Assembly (NCBI RefSeq): GCF_901000735.1
Contig: NC_081550.1
Coordinates: 4,112,669-4,176,668 of the forward strand
Source: Corylus avellana
Taxonomy: Eukaryota > Streptophyta > Magnoliopsida > Fagales > Betulaceae
DNA length: 64,000 nt
Direction: 5' to 3'
Part shown: positions 12,924 through 23,589 of the stretch, piece after piece
How the letters are laid out: every line of letters begins with the position of its first letter
Position numbering within the stretch: position 1 is the first letter of the stretch
Program-made: the position numbers and the translations under genes
Notes under the pieces: model-generated
Seen by the model: only the letters and a program-made list of their open reading frames with translations
Told to the model about the DNA's origin: nothing
Databases searched by the model: none

Positions 12924-13425
12924 AATAATTAATTAAACATGGAATCATCCTCATTTAATAAAGACATAAATTTTCCCAACTTTTCCTTGTCCTTGGTGTA
13001 GACCAAGTAGACACTTATATGGAATTAATAAATATAAACAATTTTTTTTTTTTAATCTTATTTAGTTTTTTTTTTAAAAAAATTTTTTTGAAGTAAAAGT
13101 ATCTTTGGGATTATGTTTGAAAAATAGAACTTTTAAGTTAAAAAATGCCTTTTGGCAAAACTTTATTTTCAACCTTTTACCAAAAGTGCGTTTTGCCTAT
13201 TTTTGAACCCTTAAAAGCGCTTTCAATTTTTTAATCAAAATGGTATTTTTTTTTTTTCAAACAGACATTTTGAGTGTCAAATACATTTTTAAGCTCCTCA
13301 AACAGACCCAGACAACTCAAAATATATCCAATTATTAAAATTTCTGAATTACAATAAATATTTTTTGATAAGTAATAAATTACAATAAATATTATCAGTA
13401 ACTTTCTCTCTCATCAGCTCTACCA

Positions 13426-13790
13426 CACTACAAAAATTGAGTTTTTTTTTTTTTGCCAACAATTTCTGACGTGTCAATGGTACTGACACATTAGAAAACC
13501 CTTCTGACCTGTCATTTTTATGTGTCTCAACGGTTAAAAGGGCAGGTGTGAAAAAATTCAAGTTTTTGACGTGGCATTTTCACCACGTCAAAAATTTTTG
13601 ACATGTCAAAAACTGGAACGTCAAAAAAAATTATTTTGACATTCCACTTTTACCATGTCAAAAATTTTTGACATGGTGAAAATGCCACATCAAAAAAAAA
13701 AAAAAAATTGATGTGGTGATCAGAAATTTGCCACGTCACAAATTTTTGACGTGTTACACCATTTGACACGACAAATTTTTTTTTTTTTTT
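13426..13790 (+). mobile_element. CACTA-type transposon terminus with subterminal repeat array
   Basis: The segment begins CACTACAAAAATTGAG, the usual start of a CACTA element. It then holds many copies, in both orientations, of a TTTTTGACGTGGCA-like word with the variants TTTTTGACATGTC and CCACGTCAAAAA. Dense subterminal repeats are a hallmark of CACTA elements. No matching right end (TTTTTGTAGTG) was found nearby, so this is a truncated element or a lone end. Confidence 0.6.
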
Positions 13791-14129
13791 GTTTATATAT
13801 TTTTCAAATTATTCGGGTTTATACCCAGATTTACGTATTAACCTGATATCCAATACATTCAATATATATATAATATATCAAATATACATTTAATTTAATA
13901 CATTCAATCCAATCCATCCAATTCATCAAATACATATCCAATACATTCAATATATATCCAATATATCCAATTGCAAGTTTCCTTTTCAGTTAAATCTAAG
14001 AATCAATATATTTATCGTATCAATTTGAAGAAAACAATATGGAAAGAAATCGAAAATACACATTAATTATCGTATCAAATTGTAATTTGGGCACGCAAGT
14101 TTCTATTAATTGAAACCCTACACAAGGCC

Positions 14130-14143
14130 TATATATATATAAA
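14130..14143 (+). promoter_or_regulatory. TATA box of the RALF-like gene
   Basis: A TATATATATATAAA run lies 33-46 bases before the ATG at 14177. This is close for a TATA box plus leader, so the leader would be very short, or the real box is slightly upstream. Confidence 0.45.
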
Positions 14144-14176
14144 GGGAAAATATAAAGTGAATATTAATATTCAGCA

Positions 14177-14422
14177 ATGGCAGTATTCTCCTGCAGCATG
14201 AAATGGTGGTTGTTGTTTTTGGCTTTGATTAGCGTGGTTGTAGTAAACCATGTGGAGGCAGACGCTCCTCCTTCGTTCATCCCTCTCCTCCCTGACCCAT
14301 GCAAGAGTCCCGGAGGCCCATACCCGGGTTGTGAAAAGGGTGCTCCACGGCCTGCGAATCCATATCAACGTGGTTGCTCCAGAAACACTAGGTGCCGTAG
14401 AATTCCTAGCTCTTCCTCCTAA
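14177..14422 (+). CDS. RALF-like secreted cysteine-rich peptide
   Basis: An intronless 81-aa protein. The N-terminal 28 residues form a signal peptide (WWLLFLALISVVVV core, cleavage likely after HVEA). The mature part of about 52 residues has four cysteines in the RALF order. It ends in the family C-terminus NPYQRGCSRNTRCRR, preceded by a proline- and glycine-rich stretch DPCKSPGGPYPGC. RALF peptides are secreted signals sensed by CrRLK1L/FERONIA-type receptors and LLG co-receptors at the cell surface. The YISY motif near the mature N-terminus and the RRxL cleavage site of long RALFs are both missing, so this belongs to the short, diverged class made without S1P processing. Receptor use is therefore uncertain. 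An antisense frame over the same stretch is only a shadow. Confidence 0.82.
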   Translation: MAVFSCSMKWWLLFLALISVVVVNHVEADAPPSFIPLLPDPCKSPGGPYPGCEKGAPRPANPYQRGCSRNTRCRRIPSSSS

Positions 14423-14456
14423 CTCGATCACCACGCATGACGGTGCAGCAGCTTAA

Positions 14457-15019
14457 AAGGCGACGATCAAGCAAGTTTTTTATTTTTTTATTTATTAATA
14501 ATTTAATTTATTTCAAGTTTATGGCAAAGTCATGTAAAATCAGAGGAGAATGAGATGGAATTATTAATTAATAAGCAAGAAATTAAGTCCTTTTGCTGTT
14601 ATTGTTATTGTTATTCTTATATTTATTCTTATATATCTAGTTTAATATCCTTTTCAAAGGGTCAAGTCTCATGAAGCATAGAGCCATTTCTCTCCCCTTT
14701 TGCGAATATGTTAAAAAACCAAAAAATAATAGCCAAATCCAAAGCAAGAATTTTTTTTGTTCTATTTAAAAATTGAAAACAAACCATATATAAAGACAAT
14801 CTCAATGTAAAAAAAAATTGAATATATATATAGGCAATAAAATCAAAATAAATTTTTTGTTTTTTGTTTTTTTATTTTTTAATGAATGAGTAACATTTTA
14901 TATCATCAAAAACACCAATACAAAACTCACTAAAGAAATTAACCAGACACTATACAAGTATCTTCCTATCCTATATACCGTTATGTTATGGGAATAACTT
15001 ATATAGAGAAGTTGTACAA
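14457..15019. other. AT-rich spacer downstream of the RALF-like gene
   Basis: It holds the presumed 3' UTR of the peptide gene and then simple AT-rich sequence with A and T runs. No gene or defined element was recognised. Confidence 0.5.
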
Positions 15020-15580
15020 AAAGAGATTTTTGTGCCTACCATTCACAGGCTGACACATCAGCCAATTTCACAATAAGAAAAAAAAAATGCATTTACACCA
15101 GATTATAGACCATATGAGATAAACAATTAAAAAAAAACCCAAAATTAAAGGGGTGGCTGGCTGGCCACCCCTCCCCCACTTAGGGTGGCCAGTAGCCACC
15201 CTAAAGGGAGGTGGGGGCTCGCCGGCCACCCTATCCTGGCCATGGTATGGCCGGCGAGCCACCCCATGGCCTAGGTGTGGCCCGCGCGGCCACCAAGCCA
15301 AATTGGGGGTAGCACGCAGCCACCCCCATCCAGGCCATGGGGTGGCCGGCGATCCACCCTATGTCCTGGGGGCGGCTTTCCGCCGCCTCCACCTCCCTTT
15401 GTGGTGGCTGCCGGCCACCTCAAGTGGGGGCGGGGTGGCTTTAATTTTAATTTTGTTTTTTTTTAAAATAATAATAATAATTTTTTATCTTATATAGAGT
15501 AAAATTTGGTGTGATTGTGTCTTTGTTTTAAGTATAAGTCTTGTGGAATTGGCTGTTGTGTCAATCAACAAAATCAAAAT
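15020..15580. mobile_element. Foldback element with GC-rich CCACCCC core
   Basis: The outer arms are inverted copies: CTGACACATCAGCCAATTTCACA at about 15050 pairs with TGTGGAATTGGCTGTTGTGTCAA at about 15542. The core at 15150-15440 is very GC-rich and built from repeated GGTGGCC and GCCACCCC words in both orientations, unlike the AT-rich surroundings. Open frames across the core are low-complexity Gly/Pro/His/Trp products and are not genes. Three similar cores occur at 19020-19180, 24650-24800 and 56765-56870. Confidence 0.6.
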
Positions 15581-16134
15581 AACCTAAAACATAGAGCATG
15601 TGAGATAATACATCTTTCCTATTTTTTTTACTAGAATTTTCTTATATTATGTCTCATTCAAAATTAATAGACATCCTTAATTTAGGGACAATTTAATAAC
15701 ATTTTGAAAACTATGATTGCAAATAATGCTTAAAAAGTAGACGTAAAATCCTAATCTTATAAATTGGCCAACTATTTTATATATATATATAAACATTACT
15801 CTTTTTGTAATTAGTTATCATATACTGTAAAAACCTTTTCAAAAGTGACCTTATAGTAACCCTTAAAGCAAAACACCTAGCCTAGCCCCCGAAAGGCAAA
15901 TATCCTTGAGTCAACTCTGTTATCGAATCCATGATTAAATATTTATTTAAAAAAAAAAAAAAAAAAATTCCTGGAGACACGAAGAGTTGTGAAAAGAAAA
16001 ATGGCATGCAATTTGTAAAGATAAGAAAAATTGTTAATTAATAGAATAATAATGTAGAGAAAAAGTGGGTGACGTGGCTACCCAAACTCTAATACATTTG
16101 TTGATATTATAATCCAGGGTCGTGATACACACAA

Positions 16135-16207
16135 CGTCGGCGTGTTAAGCACATCAGGCAAAATTTTTTATTTTTTATTTTTGCCTGGTGTGCTTAGCAC
16201 GCTGGCG
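16135..16207 (+). repeat. Compact 29-bp stem hairpin
   Basis: The left arm (16135-16163) and right arm (about 16179-16207) pair over 29 bases. The only departures are four positions that would be G:U pairs in one RNA strand. The loop is short and made of T and A. The arms centre on GTGTTAAGCACATCAGGC. A partly similar word set near 34705-34800 suggests a small repeat family. Confidence 0.6.
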
Positions 16208-16400
16208 TTCTGTTTTACTTCACCCTACAATTCATTGTGGAGGGAGATTCAATTGTGTAATTTATAATTTTATAAATTATAGAGTTTTTCTTTCAATTAG
16301 GTCGAGAGAATTTCGTTCATTTTAATCTATAAAACGAACATATAAAAAATATATGATTTTTTAATAATTTACGTACATCTTATTAAAACCCCCCATTTAA

Positions 16401-16982
16401 CTCATCACTCCACTTAACTCTAATTCCAATGTCGTCTCTGGCGTCGTCATTGGCCTCGTCGTTCTCATCCTCCATCTCGCCTTCCACCCCCATCTTCCGC
16501 ACTTCCGCGTAGAGTCTCTCACACTCTCCAACTTCTCCTTGGCGTACACCTCCTACTCCTCCGCCTCCCAAACCGGCACCTGTGACGTCCGGTTTGCCGT
16601 CTCCAACCCCAACAAGAAGATGTCCATTTCGTACGACAGCGTCCAATCCGCGCTCTACTACAATTCGGCGCTAATATCCAGCACGCTACTTCCGCCGTTC
16701 CAGCAGGGGAAGCATAGCCAGATGGTTCTAGAAGCGTCGTTCTTGAAGGCCGATTCCTATGTTCAGAAGGGGGTCGTTGATGGCATCAACAAGGATATGG
16801 CACGTGGCACCGTCAGCTTCGATGTGATCGTTTATGCCGACGTTAAGTTTGAGGCCGGGTACAACAAGGAGAATCGGCAGCTCCTTGTCTCGTGCCAAGG
16901 TCTAGCTATCACGCTCTTGTCCAATAACAGCGGGTTCGGGACGATGGTGGCAGGAGCGGGGGACTGCATGGTTTATGCGTGA
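16401..16982 (+). pseudogene. 5'-truncated NHL (LEA_2) gene, likely pseudogene
   Basis: The frame is open from just after a TAA at 16398-16400 to the TGA at 16980-16982 (193 codons) but contains no ATG before the LEA_2 domain. It encodes a transmembrane segment (NVVSGVVIGLVVLIL), the junction HFRVESLTLSNFS and the LEA_2 domain with NPNKKMSISYD. It is close to the intact gene at 20138-20869, matching it from the membrane segment to the end, but the proline- and glutamine-rich N-terminus is missing. The sequence upstream is AT-rich and non-coding. It is most simply a local duplicate that lost its first 60 or so codons and its promoter. An unseen upstream exon is possible but unusual, since related genes lack introns. 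Confidence 0.75.
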
Positions 16983-17164
16983 CTCTGAGTAATTGGGTGT
17001 CTGTCGAATTAAACATTGCCAATAATTTCATATTCGAAGGCAATTTTTTTTTAAAAAAAATATGACGAATTATTGGTGGTATATTTTTATGTTGGAAACT
17101 ACTTTTTATGTTTTGAATGATTAGTTGGTACTTGGTAGTTTGTTTGTTTGGTTTTTTCGAAAAG

Positions 17165-17480
17165 GGGGAGGGGGTGCAACTCTAGCTAGAGCCCGAAAAG
17201 GGCTCAAAGAAGCGCAAAAGAGGCCATCCACACAGTAGCCCAAGAAGAATCAAAAAGACCCAAGGGAGGCCCAAGAGACCATATAAGGTCTCATCTCCTT
17301 CCCTTGTCAAGTAAGTCTCACTCACTTCACAAAACACACACACCCATCCTCCCTCAACGGGAGCTCTCTCTTTTCTACGCTAATTTGAGCGTCAGAGTGT
17401 CTTCGATCGTAGGTCCGAAGACGTACTAGCGACCCTCGCTTCGTTTGTAAGGAAGCATCGACCAGGCCCGTATATGACGA
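17165..17480 (+). mobile_element. LTR fragment, probably Ty3/Gypsy type
   Basis: The stretch reads like the R-U5 part of a plant Gypsy LTR. CATATAAGG is followed by CT-rich leader sequence, then GCTAATTTGAGCGTCAGAGTGTC and a GTCCGAAGAC word, similar to the 'TTGAGCGTCGGAGTGTC' end of many dicot LTRs. It is more GC-rich than its surroundings. No partner LTR, primer site or polyprotein was found, so it is a remnant. Confidence 0.5.
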
Positions 17481-17838
17481 AAAAATTTATCTATATAGGT
17501 TAAAATGTTGGGGCATTACAAAAGTGATCACAGCTCACTATTCAATAGCATATCCAATTTTAGGAAATATATATATATCTCAAAGCCTCATTTGTATAGG
17601 TCATCATTTAGTATAATTCAAGTGAAATGGATAGCATTGTATTCAACCTTTAGTAGCTGTTTATCATGAAGAAGTTGAAGAGCATACTTAACGTAGTGGA
17701 TAAAGTCAATTTGTTCCATAAATTATGTTTTGTGAAAATAGAAAGAATAATTAATTAGGGGGTGTCTTGAAATTAAATTTTGTTTCTTTTTAGTATTCTT
17801 TTTTCACATCAACCTCACGCCCCTATGGTTTTTGCTTT

Positions 17839-18042
17839 GAGTAATGTTATGGACCATCTTTTTATTCTCTTAAAGCTGATGTAACTTTTAAAATTACCAT
17901 TAAATTTTAGATGAGTCATTCTTAAATTTTGATCCAATTGTGATTTTAAAAATCACATCAGCTTTAAGAGGATAAAAAGATAATAAAAAGATGATTCCTA
18001 ACGGATAAAAAGATAATAAAAAAATGATTCATAGCATTACTC
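17839..18042. mobile_element. Mutator-type MITE with internal duplication
   Basis: A 204-bp foldback element, ends GAGTAATGTTATGG and ATAGCATTACTC, flanked by a perfect 9-bp direct repeat, TTTTGCTTT, at 17830-17838 and 18043-18051. The arms match those of the element at 12743-12923. The right arm carries a short tandem copy of GGATAAAAAGATAATAAAA. Confidence 0.9.
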
Positions 18043-18621
18043 TTTTGCTTTTTGTACGTTCCACGATTATCTATCTCTTGAAGAAAAGGAAAAACCAAAT
18101 TGTGGCCAAATTCCAAAGCGTTCCTCTGTTAAAGAAGACAGACGTGTCATATTTATTGCTATCCAAGGCATTTGAAGAACCCCAATCTCGAGTAATGCTA
18201 GGAGTTCGAATTTTTTTTTTTAATGTCATTTTAAATATGATGTGTTTTTAATTTTTTTTATAAATTAAAATCTAATAATGATTATATCAAAAATTTAATA
18301 GTAATTTTACATGCATTTATTTATGTTTAAGTGAATCTCGTATATTGTATTATTGAAAGACAAGGACAACAATCATCCTCATTTCACTTAAAAGTAAAAA
18401 TTGAGTTATTTTATGGCCAATATTTTATTTTGTTTTATCTAACGATATACATGATGCCATGTAATGAATATATTGTTACGTTATTTAAAATTTCTAAATG
18501 ATGTTACATCATATACATCATTAGATGGAACAAAAAAAATCTCGACCTTATAATGACTTCTTTGCATTTCACTTGAAATTGAAAGGACATTTGAGATTTT
18601 ATGTAGTTTTTTAATAGTTCA

Positions 18622-18732
18622 GATTTTTTTTTTGATATGCCCACACAAGGGAAGGGGGATGTGAGATTCGAACTAGTGTTCTCCGCTTGATGAGGCGTGG
18701 TTCACAGCCGATTAAGCTACCTCTTGAGGACA
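18622..18732 (-). mobile_element. tRNA-derived SINE (family A), reverse strand
   Basis: Read on the minus strand it starts with a tRNA-like head (GAGGTAGCTTAATCGGCTG) and carries a B-box-like word, CTAGTTCGAATCTC. It ends with GGGCATATC and an A-rich tail. Five other copies lie at 26522, 29996, 39724, 40926 and 62021. This copy carries scattered substitutions. Confidence 0.75.
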
Positions 18733-18784
18733 ATTTTTTTTTTTTTTTTTTAATTACACTCTCTATCTTTCTCATGAAATACTT

Positions 18785-19388
18785 TAAATTAAGGGAATTT
18801 AGATATAAACTCCTTAGGTCAACGTGCCTTCATTAAAAATTCCATAGGTATTTTTTTTTTTCGGAAATTTAGTCCCTGGATCAATCGAAACTACAAGAAA
18901 CTCTTTACCGTTAAAATTTTTTAACACCCGTTAGGGCCACTCAAAACTCTCCGTTTTACCTAATTAAAATATTAATTTTTTTATTAAATTAATTTTAAAA
19001 GTTAAATCTAAAAAAAAAAAAAAATTGAAGGGTGGCCAGTGGTGGCGGTGCCACCCCATGGGTTGAGGGCCACCCCGCCGCAAGCCACCCCAAACCACCC
19101 AACTACCCAAAGGGTGGCTCACGGGCCTCACGGCCACCCCTTTCCACCCATGGGGTGGCTCACGGCCACCCCATTAATTTTTTAAATTAAATTAATAAAA
19201 AATTAATATTTTAAACAGATAAAATGGAGAGTTTTGAGTGGACTAACGGCTATTAAAAAATTTTTATGATAAGGAGCTTATTATAGTTTCGATTAACCCA
19301 GGAAGTCAATTTTCGAAAAAAAACACCTAAGGAGTTTTTAATGAAGGCGCGTTGACCTAATGAGTTTATATCTAAATTCCCTTAAATT
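18785..19388. mobile_element. Large foldback element with GC-rich core
   Basis: About 600 bp. The left arm (TTAAGGGAATTTAGATATAA) and right arm (TTATATCTAAATTCCCTTAA) are inverted copies that stay paired for roughly 200 bases each, with mismatches. The centre (about 19025-19180) has CCACCCC and GGGTGGC words. No coding capacity was seen. Confidence 0.75.
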
Positions 19389-20040
19389 AATTCCACCATT
19401 ACCATGAGTAGTGTTGGTTCAGTGGCGTTAAGGATATCTCCAAAATAGTTCAATAGGTACTAGATTGAAAGTTCGACTCTTAAAATAAAAATTCTCAATC
19501 CTATTAGTATTAGCTGCCTCAGATCCTACTAATGGCTTGATAGAACTAGGTCAAGCTATGACTTGGTCGATATTAGGCCTCTAATAATAGATGTATTTTA
19601 GGATTAAAATACCTTAAGATCATATGTTGTCTTTATAGATAACATTAGAAGTAGATGTTATAATTTAAATATTAAAGACAAGTATTACCATAGTTTATTC
19701 TACTTAATCTTTTGTTTTCATTATACCTTGTATTTGAAAATTTTTTTTTAGATTTTCTCAAAATTTAAAAAGTCTACGTTCCCTCATAACCTATATTATA
19801 TCCCTAACGTGTTTGCAAAAAATAAAAATCATTCACCTAACGGTCGAACTTAAGAGAATGAGAACTACCAAATTAGTGACTGTTGTTGTATTTGCCAAGA
19901 GATATTTGAAAATATCGATTAGTGTGTCAACAAGCAATTAAGTTGGAAAATCGAAATTTTGAAAAGAATATCTAATGTAACACGGAAAAAGAATAATAAA
20001 AGCGCAAGCATATCATCGATTCGAACTCCAACGACAATAC
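19389..20040. other. Spacer with a possible decayed tRNA-type SINE
   Basis: About 19415-19500 has A-box-like (TGGTTCAGTGGCGTTAAGG) and B-box-like (GAAAGTTCGACTCTT) words and may be an old SINE of another family. The rest is AT-rich with no gene. Confidence 0.35.
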
Positions 20041-20043
20041 TTT

Positions 20044-20050
20044 TATAAAT
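20044..20050 (+). promoter_or_regulatory. TATA box of the NHL gene at 20138
   Basis: TATAAAT lies about 90 bases before the ATG, followed by a pyrimidine-rich leader with TCTCTGTGTCTCTG. The position fits a normal core promoter. Confidence 0.55.
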
Positions 20051-20137
20051 ATCCTCCGAGTCCCTTCCTCTCCAACCCATTGAACTCACTCCCTTTGGAC
20101 TCTAGAATTCCAGTTTCTCTGTGTCTCTGCGTGCGAT

Positions 20138-20869
20138 ATGCAAGACCCTTCCAGACCCATCACGGGCTACCCGGCAGCCCCCAACGGTTTTCCTCCGCCC
20201 CAATACGGCGCCGCATACCCTTATGTTGCCCCGCCACCGCAGCAGCAGCCCTACCGGTACCAGAACCAGTACCGACCGGCGTCCTCGCGCCCCTTTATGC
20301 GCCGCTTCCTCTCCGCCATGATTATCTCCTTCGTCGTCATGGGCGTGGTCATACTCGTGCTCTGGCTCGTTCTCCGCCCCCGCTTTCCGGTCTTCCGCGT
20401 CGAGTCCCTCTCGCTCTCCAAGTTCTCCACCGCGTCCAATTCATCCTCCTCCATCACCGGCACCTGGAACGCCCGGTTCGCCGTCTACAACCCCAACAAG
20501 AAGATGTCCATCTCGTACGACGTCGTCGAGTCCGGGCTATTCTACGGGTCGGAGTTAATTTCCAAGACGCGACTCCCGCCGTTCAAGCAGGGGAAGCGGA
20601 ACCAGACGGTTTTGAACGCGGCGTTCTCGGCGGTAGATTCCTACGTGGATAGGCGGGTCGTCAATGGCATCAACGGGGACAGGGCACGTGGCTCCGTCAG
20701 CTTCAATGTGGAGGTTGAGGCTAGGGTTCAGTTCCGGGCCGGTGGGTGGAGGGTGAGGAGCCGGTGGCTCAGGGTCTGGTGCCAGAGTCTGGCGGTCGGG
20801 CTTTCGTCCAATAGCAGTGGGTCGGGGAATCTGATTGGGGCACCAAGGGACTGCAGGGTTGCTCTGTGA
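20138..20869 (+). CDS. NDR1/HIN1-like (NHL, LEA_2) protein with Pro/Gln/Tyr-rich N-terminus
   Basis: An intronless 243-aa protein. The first 50 or so residues are a cytosolic tail rich in Pro, Gln and Tyr (GFPPPQYGAAYPYVAPPPQQ). The membrane anchor is about residues 58-80 (LSAMIISFVVMGVVILVLWL), followed by LRPRFPVFRVESL. The LEA_2 domain has NPNKKMSISYD and ends with a GAPRDCRV tail. Several NxS/NxT sites (for example NSSSS, NQT) fit an extracellular domain. NHL genes are often stress- or pathogen-induced; that is family knowledge, not shown here. The coding part is GC-rich compared with its flanks. A frame in another phase (20080-20652) and an antisense one are shadows. The truncated copy 3.2 kb upstream is its closest relative in the window. 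Confidence 0.9.
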   Translation: MQDPSRPITGYPAAPNGFPPPQYGAAYPYVAPPPQQQPYRYQNQYRPASSRPFMRRFLSAMIISFVVMGVVILVLWLVLRPRFPVFRVESLSLSKFSTASNSSSSITGTWNARFAVYNPNKKMSISYDVVESGLFYGSELISKTRLPPFKQGKRNQTVLNAAFSAVDSYVDRRVVNGINGDRARGSVSFNVEVEARVQFRAGGWRVRSRWLRVWCQSLAVGLSSNSSGSGNLIGAPRDCRVAL

Positions 20870-23447
20870 GTAAATTAGGTGTTTTTGGGTTAATAATCTC
20901 ATATCCAAAGCAGGATTTGTTTGAAAATGAGGAATTAGTGGTAGTTTTAACTGTACATTGGAATTAGTTTATTTTCTTTCTCTTTTTTGAATGATTAGTT
21001 GGTTTGATTAATGGCTGTACAGTTATTCTGCAATTGTGTTTTGTGTTGGTTAATGCTAGAATTGCGTTGTGGAGTTACATTCTTTAGGTTTTGGTGTTTC
21101 TTATCCTTGAAGTTATTTCGATTTTATTTGGAAAAATAGGTTTTTGTTATGCATTTAAATTTGGTGGGAATTAATTTATTTTAAATGGTTGAGGTGGTAA
21201 AAAAGGAGAGAAATCGAGGGATCATGGGAATGAACAAAAGAAATTCTTGCTATGCCATTGGCTTCTTGCTACAAAATTGTTCTTCGTTTGTTTTGGCCCT
21301 TTAGGTCCAACATAATCGTGGATGATTATCATTGGGAAGCATTTTTCTTAATTGGTTGTCGTTTTATATCATGTGAGAATTTGTTATCTCCCAGCCTCCC
21401 ACTCTCATCAATAGTCATAGGATTGAGGATGGTGGTTGATGATTGGATACCTAAAGCAATTTGGTTGGTATAATTTTTTAAGAACAGGTATATCAACTCT
21501 GTTGTATTTTCGTCTTAGTCCCTGTTTAGAAGTGTTATCCGTGTTGCTGTGCAATCACCTTGACAATCCTAAGGTTGCTGTTTTTCCTAATGCAAAATAG
21601 ATGAAGTTAAGGGAGTATCCCATCCAAATAAGGCCAATATGGATCATATGGCTCATCCAAGGTACTTGTATAGGACCCAATTTAGCTCCATATAGGTCTA
21701 ATTAGGCAACGTTATGGTGTAAGACCTTTATCCATTAGATCAGATCATTGTTGTATCGTATCATTTGCTCATTAGTGGCGGACTGGCTGATTGATTTGTA
21801 TTATTTAAGGTTTAGGCATATAACCTATTTTTATAAACATTTTGGCTTCTGTTTGGCTTGTATTTTGTTCTCAATCATTCAACTCTGGTTAAGTTCTTCT
21901 AGTTGAGTCTCATCAAAGGATTCTAGTGATTCTATGTCCTACCATGTCATTGTCAGACAGTTCTGATACTTGCACGAAATATGTTCAACTTTCCTTTACC
22001 ATTTCCTTTGTTTTAGAAAAGTGTTTAGGGACAATAGATGATGAATAAAACCAATAGTGTGAAAATGGAGTTGTTTGAAGCAATGGCATTATTTCCCTTG
22101 CCAGTGGGTGGATATGGCCACCCTGTTGCCACATGTGGATTTGATTGAGTTCTTCTAGGTATGTTATCATGGGCCTTGGGCACTTGGGGAATTTGGATTA
22201 TATAGTGTGCTGAAAAACTTATGCAGTGTAATTAAGGTGCAGATTTGGCTTACGTGCTGTGAGGTGCTGCACATGGAGAGGCCCGCGGGGGGGTGGGGGG
22301 TGGTTTGGGAGGAGTCTACATAGAGTTTGGATGTGTATGATCTGTATAAAGTCTTCTTCACTCTAAGGCCACCCTGGTTTGAACTCAGACCTCAATCCTG
22401 TCTTCTTCCCCTCTCCTCTTGAAAAAAATCTCCCATTGCCCTTTAAGTTATTCTCCCTCATCTGAACCAACAACTTGCTGTTTCTAACCCCAATCTATCC
22501 AAATTCTTTCAAGTTTACTTTCAAGGCTATTAATTTCTTATCCAAACCAAAGCTAGATATTCCTTGAAAGTTAATTAACTACTCCACCAAGTCTTCACCT
22601 TCTCAATGAAGCCTTATGCCCCAAGCCACGTATTTTCAAAACGATTTAGGCACTTCCCTTGCCTCATATTCCCACAGTCAAACACAATAATCTTTTCTAT
22701 TTCTTTTTTGAAAAAATGTGAGACTGTTTTGTATGGATAGGGATAATGTTATGATTAGATTGGATAATAGTTGAATTGGAATTGCATTCCAATTCATTAG
22801 GATTATATTATTTAAATTAGTATTAATTTATTTAATATTAAGATTAGATTATTAGGATTAGAGTTTATTTGAATTTGAATATTAGAACTTTAGGTATTAT
22901 CACTTTAAGCTTTATCTATTTATATTTCTATTTAAAGACCATTTGGTTATTAATGAGAATCATAGAATGATTAGATGTATGTCTTTGTGGTTTGTATCCA
23001 GCCCCAATTAGATTCACTTGTGGTTTGTCTCCAACCCTAATTGGAGTTCATTATCAATACCATTTCTATTCTCATTTCCACATTCATCCACTATTCATCA
23101 TTTTCATCGGAAATTCTCTATCACAGCATCTGAATCTTCTTCATGTAATAGATCAATCTATATGATAAGAATCATGGAACTGTTCCCTGATCTCTCCAAA
23201 TTGTGCTCTGTTACCATGACATGAAGATAAGTTATAATCCATCTGATCATTAAAGTTTTAATTTGTGAAATTTTGATAAAACTGGACAAGACGTGCCTGA
23301 ACAGGAACAAAGTGCTGTATTCATTGCAATGTCGTGCAAGTTGAGGTTGCTCTTTCAATGTACGCCCTTGTGTTGTCAGTATCCACTATCCTATTTGCAG
23401 TTTTACGTGTCTGTTGAAAATTTGTTGTTTGAAGAGTATATTTTTAT
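20870..23447. other. Spacer with no recognised gene
   Basis: The first 150 bases are the likely 3' UTR of the NHL gene. About 22747-23125 resembles the inside of an old LTR: it opens TGTTATGATTAGATT and has a TATTTATA word and a CT-rich stretch, ending near CTATCACA. This cannot be proven. A G-rich run (GCGGGGGGGTGGGGGGTGG) lies at about 22286. No protein family was recognised in any frame. Confidence 0.4.
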
Positions 23448-23589
23448 GAGAAATGCTAGGAATCAACTATTAAATTTGTGGGGTCTATCATTAACTTATA
23501 TAGAATTCATATAAGTCTACAAATTTAATGGTTGATTTGTAAGATAAGATTGGCCAAATATAAAAAAAGTATTATCCTTAACATTTCTC
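23448..23589. mobile_element. MITE, GAGAAATGCTA type
   Basis: A 142-bp foldback element with ends GAGAAATGCTAGG and CCTTAACATTTCTC. The inner arms pair around TATAGAATTCATATAAG. The flanks (TATTTTTAT left, TATTTTATA right) look like a slightly mutated target duplication. Confidence 0.65.

Noticed and set aside
14171..14434. Antisense frame over the RALF-like gene
   Set aside because: Shadow of a short GC-rich gene; the sense frame has a signal peptide and RALF cysteines.
15153..15497. 114-codon Gly/Pro/His-rich frame and its neighbours
   Set aside because: It lies in the repetitive core of a foldback element, and similar frames arise in every such core.
20080..20908. Long alternative-phase and antisense frames at the second NHL gene
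   Set aside because: A GC-rich third position creates open shadow frames; only the 20138 frame has the NHL domain structure.
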